Below, one piece after another: positions 57,400-64,000 of a stretch of DNA of 64,000 nt. Each line of letters starts with the position of its first letter. The first letter of the stretch is position 1. The notes under the pieces are model-generated. The model ran no database searches and was not told where the DNA came from. It saw only the letters and a program-made list of their open reading frames with translations. Source of the stretch: Chryseobacterium tructae (GTDB taxonomy: Bacteria; Bacteroidota; Bacteroidia; Flavobacteriales; Weeksellaceae); contig NZ_JAUFQR010000001.1 of the NCBI RefSeq assembly GCF_030409875.1, forward strand, positions 3,720,001 to 3,784,000, read 5' to 3'. Made by a program: the position numbers and the translations under genes.

Positions 57400-58172
57400 A
57401 TGGAAGGCAATTACTACATGATTCATGATTATCTGATATTCATCGGAGTTTTTGCCATTTTCCTTTTGCTTGCGACAGGTATATATCTCTTTAGCAAAAA
57501 CCAAAGGCTGAAACAGAACAATACCAAGCTTTTAGAAACTAATACAATCATTGAACAGCGGCTTAATGAGGTTCGTCTGGAACATATCGGAACAAAGCTG
57601 AATCCACATCTGTTTAAAAACATTCTGAATTCTGTTCAGTCTCACGCTTACCAGACCTATATGTCTCTGGATAAGCTGGCTAATGTACTGGATTATATTT
57701 ATACGAAAGCAACAATAAATATGTAAGTCCAAAAGAAGAATTAAACTTCGCTTTAAGCCTTATTGAGATCAATAAAATTAAAGTGAATCCTCTCTTCGAC
57801 TTTAGAATAAAATTCAAGATCAATAAATCGGATTCTCTATATGAGGAGAAGGTTTTTGCCCCTCTTATCTCCGTTGATCTTATCGAAAACGCTTTTAAAC
57901 ATACCGATTTCCTAGCTCAGGATTCTTTTATTTCTATTTTCATGGAACTTGAAAACCGGATATTCACCATGAAAGTAAGCAATAAAGCTTCTTTAAAGAA
58001 TAGTCTGGAAAAGGAAAAAAGTGGTTTTGGAAGCCAATCTTTGGATCAGCGATTAAAAATGATCTACAATACCCATTACCAACTGGAAAAAAGTTCAAAA
58101 AACGGTATCTTCACGGCAGAATTAAAAATCAATTTAGGAGAGTTCTATGATAAAATGCGTTATACTAGATGA
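57400..58172 (+). CDS. LytS/YehU-type sensor histidine kinase (one apparent frameshift)
   Basis: About 257 residues after repair. One N-terminal membrane helix (LIFIGVFAIFLLLATGIYLF) and a short coiled coil lead to the His_kinase domain with the phospho-acceptor motif LNPHLFKNILNSVQSHAYQ. The ATPase domain has the N box (LIENAFKH) and a G box (SGFGSQSLDQRL). There is no periplasmic sensing domain. The frame breaks at the AAA of 57706-57708; one more A gives YTKSNNKYVSPKEELNF, the family's usual join. It overlaps the response regulator gene by 26 bases. Confidence 0.85.
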
Positions 58173-58857
58173 TGAATTATTAGCCATCAGCTATTTAAAA
58201 CTTCTATGCGAGCAGATTGATGACGTAGAAGTCATAAAGGCATTTAATAATCCTAAACTCTTTCTGAATGAAATTGATTCTCTTGATTGTAACCTATGCA
58301 TTCTCGATATTGAAATGCCCGGAATGACAGGTCTTCAGGTCGCAGAAATCATCTCCGGTTCTAAAAAGATCATTTTCACCACCGCTTACAAAGAATATGC
58401 TGCGGAAGCCTTTGATCTTAACGTTGTGGATTATGTAAGAAAGCCTATCAAAAAAGAACGTTTGGTTCAGGCTTTTGAAAAGGCAAAAGAGCAAATCAGC
58501 ACCATTCAGAAGAAAACCTTTATCGAATGGAATAGCAATATCGGTAAAACCGTTATTCTTACAGAGCAGATTTCTTATATCAAAACATCGGAAATCGACA
58601 GTCGTGATAAGGATATTATTCTTAATGACGGAACGACCATTGTTTTAAAGAACCTTAATTTTAAAAACCTTCTGGAAATGCTTCCTTCTAAGGATTTTGC
58701 GCAAGTCAATAAAAAGGAGATCATTGCCCTTTCTTCTATCAAAGTCTTAGGAACCAACGAAATTATCACGACCATTCCTTCAGAGGATGGCCATTTTCTT
58801 AAGCTTCAGATTGGGGATGCATACAAAAATTCATTAATGGAATTGTTTACAAAATAA
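58147..58857 (+). CDS. LytTR-type response regulator
   Basis: A 236-residue regulator. The receiver domain (residues 1-120) has the acidic pocket DDE (LDDELLA), the phospho-acceptor Asp in CILDIEMPGMTG, the Thr of FTTAYKEYA and the Lys of RKPIKKE. The C-terminal half is a LytTR DNA-binding domain (DIILNDGTTIVLKNLNFKNLLEMLP, FAQVNKKEIIAL). It forms an operon with the overlapping kinase gene. Targets are unknown. Confidence 0.9.
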   Translation: MIKCVILDDELLAISYLKLLCEQIDDVEVIKAFNNPKLFLNEIDSLDCNLCILDIEMPGMTGLQVAEIISGSKKIIFTTAYKEYAAEAFDLNVVDYVRKPIKKERLVQAFEKAKEQISTIQKKTFIEWNSNIGKTVILTEQISYIKTSEIDSRDKDIILNDGTTIVLKNLNFKNLLEMLPSKDFAQVNKKEIIALSSIKVLGTNEIITTIPSEDGHFLKLQIGDAYKNSLMELFTK

Positions 58858-58904
58858 AATCCCTAACGAATAATATTCGTACAATTGCTTTTAAAATGAT
58901 CTAG

Positions 58905-59100
58905 GAAACTGGAGCGTTAAAAAAATGAATTCTGTGAACGTTAAGAAAACTCTATTGTCTGAGTGCGGGGTCATAATTGATAATAAAAATACAGTGCTAC
59001 CGCACGAGTTTAGAGTTTTTAGAGAACAGATTTCATTTTTAGCAGAAGTTTCCAAGTCTTGAATTTTTGGTTCTTTTGTTTCAAGACAAAAGAACATTCA
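58905..59100. repeat. Intergenic element with GTTCTTTTGT hairpin
   Basis: The 363-base gap between the regulator and the antiporter contains no convincing gene. It ends with a hairpin, GTTCTTTTGT at 59070-59079 and ACAAAAGAAC at 59086-59095, preceded by text (GAATTCTGTGAACGTTAAGA, GCAGAAGTTTCCAAGTCTTG) that resembles a repeat common in Chryseobacterium intergenic regions. The resemblance is from memory and unverified. Confidence 0.45.
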
Positions 59101-59220
59101 AAAGCTTTACTTCAACACGAGGATTTTTATTACATTTTTTACCCGATTCATTACATTTTAAAAACAAGCTATTTTACTGTAAACATATTCTCACCAACTT
59201 TGCATCAAAATAAAGGAATC

Positions 59221-61501
59221 ATGAATTTGGGGAAATACAGAAATTTAATTTTCTACATCACTACTATAGCAGTCTTTTCCTGTCTGATGTACTTCTTCAT
59301 TATAGAGGGGCAAACATTAGAGGTGAAGGAAAATATCGTTGCTAAAACAAGCAGCGGATCTACCTGGGATAATTTTCAGGAATCATTTAAAACAAATCTT
59401 CATCATCCTTTAGCATTATTATTAGCACAAATTGTTACGATCATCCTTACGGCAAGGCTTTTTGGATGGATCTGTATGAAGATTAAGCAACCTTCCGTAA
59501 TTGGAGAAATGATTGCAGGTATTGTCTTAGGTCCTTCACTTCTAGGGATGTACTTCCCAGAATTTTCAGCATTCCTTTTTCCCAAAGAGTCACTGGGTAA
59601 CTTACAATTTTTGAGTCAGATAGGGCTTATCCTATTTATGTATATAGTAGGAATGGAGCTGGATCTGAGTGTCTTAAGAAAGAAAGCCCATGATGCTGTA
59701 GTCATCAGCCACGCCAGTATTATTATTCCTTTTGCTCTTGGGATAGGCTTATCTTATTTTATTTACCAGGAATTTTCACCTGCTGGTGTCCAATTTACTT
59801 CTTTTGCCTTATTTATTGCCATTTCCATGAGTATCACTGCCTTTCCAGTATTGGCAAGAATTGTACAGGAAAGAAATCTCCAAAAACCAAACTGGGAACC
59901 ATTGTGATTACCTGTGCGGCAGCAGATGATATTACGGCCTGGTGTATTCTTGCTGCTGTCATTGCCATTGTAAAGGCAGGTTCTTTTACAAGTTCCATCT
60001 ATGTAATTATCATGGCTATTGCCTATGTGTTTCTGATGATTAAAATTGTAAGACCATTCCTAAAAAGAATCGGAGATCTTCAGGCTGGAAAAAACACCAT
60101 TAATAAGCCAATGGTTGCAATTTTCTTCCTTACTTTGATCTTATCATCATACGTCACTGAAGTTATTGGAATTCATGCTTTATTCGGAGCATTTATGGCA
60201 GGTGCTATTATGCCTGAAAACGCAAAGTTCCGTACGTTATTTATCGACAAAGTAGAAGATGTTGCATTGGTACTTCTTCTTCCATTATTCTTTGTGTTCA
60301 CAGGGCTTCGTACTCAAATCGGATTATTGAATGACAGCCATCTTTGGATGACTGCCGGATTTATTATTCTGACGGCTGTTATTGGAAATTTGCAGGAAGT
60401 GCACTAACAGCTAAGTTTGTGGGCATCAACTGGAAAGAAAGCTTAACCATTGGAGCCTTGATGAATACCAGAGGGCTTATGGAGCTTATTGTTCTTAATA
60501 TTGGTTATGATCTGGGAGTATTAGGGCCTGAAATTTTTGCCATGCTTGTTATTATGGCTTTGTTTACGACTTTTATGACCGGCCCTGCTTTAGACTTTAT
60601 TAATTTTATTTTTAAATCAAAAAAAGATGAAGACGATCCCGTTGATACTGCCAACGATTCAAAATACCGGGTATTATTGTCTTTTGATAAGCCTGAATCC
60701 GGAAGTACTTTATTGAAATTAGCTCACGATTTCACCCATAAAATGAATGGCAACAAAAGCATCACAGCCATGAATATTGCTCCTGTTGATGAGATGCATG
60801 CCTATGATATTAACGAATACGAAGAATCTCAATTCCAGAATGTCATTGAGAAATCACACGAACTGAATCTGGAAGTGACAACCCTTTTTAAAGCCTCTAC
60901 TGATATAGAAAACGACCTGACCAGTATTACCAATAAAGGACATTACGATCTTTTGCTTATTATGCTTGGAAAATCTATGTATGAAGGAAGTTTATTAGGC
61001 AGATTACTAGGCTTTACCACTAAAATCATTAATCCCGAAAAACTTTTAAATACAGTAAAAGGTAAAGGAAATATCTTCAACAACTCTCCTTTTGACGACT
61101 TTACGCTACAGATTCTTGATAAAACCAATATTCCTGTGGGCGTTTTGGTAGAAAAAGACTTTAGCGCAGCAGATAAGGTATTTGTTCCGATCTTTAACCT
61201 CAGTGATTTTTATCTTCTTGAATATGCGAAAAGACTGATTAATAACAATAATTCTCAGATCATCATTCTGGACGCTGCAGGCCAGATCCGTAACAATATT
61301 GAAGTGAGAGAACTGATTCGAAGCATTGAACAGGTGGCTCCTAATCATATTACATTATATAACGAGAAAAAAATTGAAAAAGAGTTCCTGAATTCTCAGG
61401 ATCTGATGCTCATCAGCAGCAAAAGCTGGAAAAGCCTGATCGATACAAAGAGTCTTTGGCTCTCTGACATTCCTTCAACATTAATTATATCAAATCCGTA
61501 A
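59221..61501 (+). CDS. CPA2-family cation/proton antiporter with C-terminal cytoplasmic domain (two apparent frameshifts)
   Basis: About 760 residues after repair. Roughly thirteen membrane helices cover residues 12-460. Family motifs include IGEMIAGIVLGPSLLG, ITAFPVLARIVQE, the AADDITAWC carboxylates in TM5 and IHALFGAFMAGAIMPE. The C-terminal ~290 residues are cytoplasmic and contain segments like universal stress proteins (YRVLLSFDKPESGSTLLKLAHDFT). It probably exchanges Na+ or K+ for protons. Breaks: five A at 59882-59886 (repair gives LQKTKLGTIVITCAAADD) and AAATTT at 60386-60391 (repair gives VIGKFAGSALTAKFVG). Confidence 0.86.
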
Positions 61502-61595
61502 CACCGATATTTTCTATTTCTACTAGAAGCTGTAAATATTATTCGTTGTCTGTAAAGAAAAAACGGGTATATTTATAGCTTCAATTTTTTTGAAT

Positions 61596-62072
61596 ATGCT
61601 GATTAATAATGAAAATGGCACCCTGGAATTGAATAATTTCGGTACTCAAATAAGTAGGAAAATGTCACTGGATCAGCTAAAACAGACTGATTTTTATAAG
61701 GAAAAATATCAGAATATGTGGGATGTGAAAACCGGATATTTTTGGTATTATTTTAAGGCTATAGAAGTTGAAAGTCATCAAATTTCTTTCAGCCTCTGTT
61801 TTTGGGGAGATCAGCTGCATAGTATTCAAATGAATACATGGGAAAGCTCTGACGCCAAAGATTGGAATGAATGGACAGAAGAAAAGGAAATGCAGGTATT
61901 TCACCGGAATAATAAATTTTTGACCCTGATTTTGGGAATACCACCCACCCGGAAAAAGAAAACACCTTATCCAAGCTGTACGTTTAATTTTCCATGGGGA
62001 AATATATGGTCAGTCTATGATCCGCGAAGTGCTAGCAGTTTTATGGGAATCAACTATGAAGAGAAAAAATAA
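61596..62072 (+). CDS. Unknown soluble protein
   Basis: A ~158-residue cytoplasmic-looking protein, rich in Trp and Phe (WDVKTGYFWYYFKAIE, SFSLCFWGDQLHSI, FNFPWGNIWSVYDPR). I start at the ATG (61596); an in-frame TTG lies six bases upstream. No family recognised. It lies 30 bases before the next unknown gene on the same strand, so the two probably form a unit. Confidence 0.6.
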   Translation: MLINNENGTLELNNFGTQISRKMSLDQLKQTDFYKEKYQNMWDVKTGYFWYYFKAIEVESHQISFSLCFWGDQLHSIQMNTWESSDAKDWNEWTEEKEMQVFHRNNKFLTLILGIPPTRKKKTPYPSCTFNFPWGNIWSVYDPRSASSFMGINYEEKK

Positions 62073-62102
62073 TTAATAACTATAAAAAACAAAAGATTAA
62101 CT

Positions 62103-62639
62103 ATGTGTCGATATGCCATGATGGTTTATAAATGTCATTATGCCTGTTTCAACTGTCAGAAAACGTTCAAACGTCGTGTTTTAAAAGATGTAGACAGAGA
62201 TGCTCAGAAATCCGTGGAAGCCAAGTGTCCCGAATGTGGGAATCTTATGGCGAATATGGGTCTTGACTTTGAATCGCCGGCAAAAAATGATCATAAACAA
62301 TGGGCACATATCCGCAATCTATATACAGTAGGAATTACCTTTCACTCTTGTGGATGTTCCGGACCCGGATATATTCCGCAGGATCGTAAAGCCATTATCT
62401 CTTATTTTGAAAAAATCCGTGCAGAATATATGCATTCCCTGGTGTATTGGAGATACCGTATAGAACCGGAAACAAAGAGGGAACGTGAAATTGAATATCA
62501 ACAAAATCGTTCCAAGCTCTGGGCGGTGAGCAAAAATGCATTCAAGCAAACAGTAAGCAATCAGGAGGGAATCAATTACTGGATCAGTAAGATCAAAGAG
62601 GTTGAGGAACGTCTTAGCCTTATAAAAGATACAAAATAG
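62103..62639 (+). CDS. Unknown protein with a zinc-ribbon-like N-terminus
   Basis: A 178-residue protein. The N-terminal ~55 residues carry YKCHYACFNCQKTF and, 35 residues on, AKCPECGNLM. This Cys-x2-Cys ... Cys-x2-Cys pattern probably binds zinc. A later HSCGCSGPGYIP segment adds more cysteines. The C-terminal third is a charged coiled coil. Function unknown; nucleic-acid or protein binding is possible by fold. It follows the previous unknown gene closely and the IS110 element begins downstream. Confidence 0.65.
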   Translation: MCRYAMMVYKCHYACFNCQKTFKRRVLKDVDRDAQKSVEAKCPECGNLMANMGLDFESPAKNDHKQWAHIRNLYTVGITFHSCGCSGPGYIPQDRKAIISYFEKIRAEYMHSLVYWRYRIEPETKREREIEYQQNRSKLWAVSKNAFKQTVSNQEGINYWISKIKEVEERLSLIKDTK

Positions 62640-62644
62640 CCTAT

Positions 62645-62780
62645 TTTTTTAACCACAAAAGTCACAAAAGAGTTATAAATACTTACATTTTTTAAGTGTA
62701 AAGCTTCATGCATAAAAGAACACTAAAGTTCTAAAAGTGAATATTCTATGTGCCCTTTAGTTTGTAAAAAGAAATTAAGT
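62645..62780. repeat. CACAAAAG-type intergenic repeat next to the IS110 element
   Basis: AACCACAAAAGTCACAAAAGAG at about 62650-62671, then AACACTAAAGTTCTAAAAG and CTATGTGCCCTTTAG. Similar fragments are present at 35990-36060. No gene is visible in this part. Confidence 0.45.
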
Positions 62781-62794
62781 TTACAAAATAAAAG

Positions 62795-62960
62795 CATTCA
62801 CAAGAAACAGGGTGAACCATTATGTGTCCAAGGATTCGAGGCCTATACATAGATTATGAACCCTGTTTCTTTGAGAATAAGGTCATTATAGAAATTTAGG
62901 TTCGAGACCTATTATCAAGGGCTTAGACACGATTCTCAATGTGAATGATAACCTCAAAAA
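62795..62960 (+). ncRNA. Candidate IS110 bridge RNA region (two stem-loops)
   Basis: Stem-loop 1: AAGAAACAGGGT (62802-62813) pairs perfectly with ACCCTGTTTCTT (62860-62871) around a 46-base loop. Stem-loop 2: AGGTCATTAT (62880-62889) pairs with ATGATAACCT (62945-62954), one mismatch and one G-U, around a 55-base loop. Both loops contain a related string, GATTCGAGGCCTAT and GTTCGAGACCTAT. The position directly upstream of the transposase and the two large internal loops match the layout of bridge RNAs of the IS110 group; this is inference from structure. Confidence 0.5.
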
Positions 62961-62965
62961 AAGTT

Positions 62966-64000
62966 ATGAGACAAAAAGTACGTTATCGGCATTGATATTT
63001 CCAAATCAAAATTAGATTGTGCTATAATGGATTCTGAGTATAAGATCCAATGTGAGCAGATCATTCCCAACACAGAGAAAGGAATATCTTCATTTTTGAA
63101 AGGTATTTTAAAGCTTCTGAAAATAACCAAAGAAGACCTTTTGATTTGCTGCGAAAATACTGGAATTTATAACCGACCATTAGAGAAGTTTTGTTCAAAA
63201 TCAGAGTATCTGCTTTGGGTGGAACATCCTGTTAAAATCAAAAAAGCAGCCAGTGATTTAAGAGGAAAAGATGATCGAAAAGATGCCAGAAGAATTGCAG
63301 AATACGCTGTTCGCTATCACGATAAAATAATGCCTTATGAGGAATCAGAGGAAGTTATACAACGAATGAACGTGCTGGCTAAATCCCGTGATACTTTACT
63401 ATTGCAAAAAACGGCTTTGGAAAATCAATTAAGGGAAGCCAAAAGTCACGATGTGTATGTGTTTAAGCTATTGACCCAAGCCTTTTCAAAAACGCTGAAA
63501 ACTCTTACCACATCTATAAAAACAATAGAAAATCAGCTTTCAGAACTTATGGAAATCCAAGATGAGATTAAGAAAAACAAAGAACTTTTGATTTCCATTC
63601 CTGGAATCGGAACTCAATGTGCTCTTAATTTGATCATCATTACCAATAACTTCAAATCGTTTGATAATGCTAAACACCTTGCTTGTTATGCAGGAGTTGT
63701 TCCGTTCAAAAATCAATCAGGAACCATCGTAAAAAAAGAACGTGTATCGAAAATGGCGAATCAAAAACTGAAAAAGCTGCTTCATTTATCTGCCATGGCA
63801 AGTATACGAGCAGACAAGGAATTAAAGACCTATTTTCTGAGAAAAGTAGAAGAGGGTAAAAATAAAATGAGTGTTCTTAATGCTATAAGAAACAAATTAG
63901 TACATCGAATAATGGCCGTAATCAAACGAAAACAGCCATTTTTTCCAAAAGAAGAATTTTTATCAATAAAAAACACTTATAATACTTGCTTATTAACATA
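62966..64000 (+). mobile_element. IS110-family transposase (right end at the window edge; one apparent frameshift)
   Basis: The frame from about 62979 is open to the window end (about 340 codons) and encodes an IS110-family recombinase. The N-terminal RuvC-like DEDD domain shows VIGIDISKSKLDC, the Glu of CCENTGIYNRPLE and RGKDDRKDARRIAEYA. A coiled coil follows. The C-terminal Tnp domain has SIPGIGTQCALNLIIITNNF and CYAGVVPFKNQSGT with the candidate catalytic Ser. The ATG at 62966 is out of frame; one extra A in the five A of 62973-62977 joins it (MRQKKYVIGID). A TA at the last two bases may begin the stop codon. Confidence 0.88.

Noticed and set aside
847..62977. Programmed ribosomal frameshifting as the explanation for the split genes
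   Set aside because: The breaks are in unrelated essential genes, need one extra base at different short A/T runs, and lack common slippery sites or stimulatory structures; sequence error is simpler.

Overview
The window looks like a chromosome segment of a Flavobacteriia member, most likely Chryseobacterium or a close relative in the Weeksellaceae. The evidence is the low GC content, promoters of the Bacteroidota type (TAnnTTTG), type IX secretion (T9SS) C-terminal sorting domains, GLPGLI and DUF5686 families, an MsrA-MsrB fusion, and Chryseobacterium-like intergenic repeats. I saw no tRNA, rRNA, CRISPR array or prophage. Almost everything is chromosomal core or ordinary accessory content; the only clear mobile element is an IS110-family element at the right edge.

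Layout. 1-5.5 kb: end of proS, a DUF937/OmpA protein, an Nramp metal transporter and grpE-dnaJ. 5.5-10.9 kb: small envelope proteins (lipoprotein, DUF808, TSP3-repeat protein, GLPGLI protein, esterase-like lipoprotein, DedA). 11-18.6 kb: prfB, a broken small gene, an FAD oxidoreductase, an AAA ATPase, then a minus-strand ECF sigma / anti-sigma / DUF417 / msrAB cluster that looks like an oxidative (hypochlorous acid-type) stress regulon. 19-33.4 kb: alaS, a serine hydrolase, two DUF5686 outer-membrane paralogs flanking a PhoX-like protein and a di-haem peroxidase, and an M28 peptidase. 33.5-41.2 kb: a complete isoleucine/valine operon on the minus strand, ilvE-ilvD-ilvB-ilvN-ilvC-ilvA, preceded by a leader with TWO consecutive transcription attenuators, each with its own Ile/Val-rich leader peptide, antiterminator arm and terminator. 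41.2-48 kb: folP, DUF1599, a DoxX-type membrane protein, TerB-like, a prolyl oligopeptidase-type peptidase, a GxxExxY gene in a repeat cassette, and tpiA. 48.4-55.2 kb: phytase-like lipoprotein, a cobalamin riboswitch in front of a T9SS-exported protein with two related modules, clpP, dnaG, and another T9SS protein. 55.3-62.6 kb: tsaE, ald, a LytS/LytTR two-component pair, a CPA2 antiporter and two unknown genes. 62.8-64 kb: IS110-family transposase preceded by a two-stem-loop non-coding segment that could encode a bridge RNA.

Sequence quality matters here. About sixteen apparent frameshifts, nearly all explained by one missing A or T in a short homopolymer, interrupt genes including essential ones (alaS, clpP twice, folP, ilvB, ilvC, ilvD). 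I treat these as sequencing errors and give each gene as one feature spanning the shift.

The most interesting items are the tandem ilv attenuators, the riboswitch-controlled secreted protein as a possible cobamide-scavenging factor, the candidate bridge RNA, and a set of genes whose promoter -7 box lies four bases before the ATG, suggesting leaderless mRNAs.
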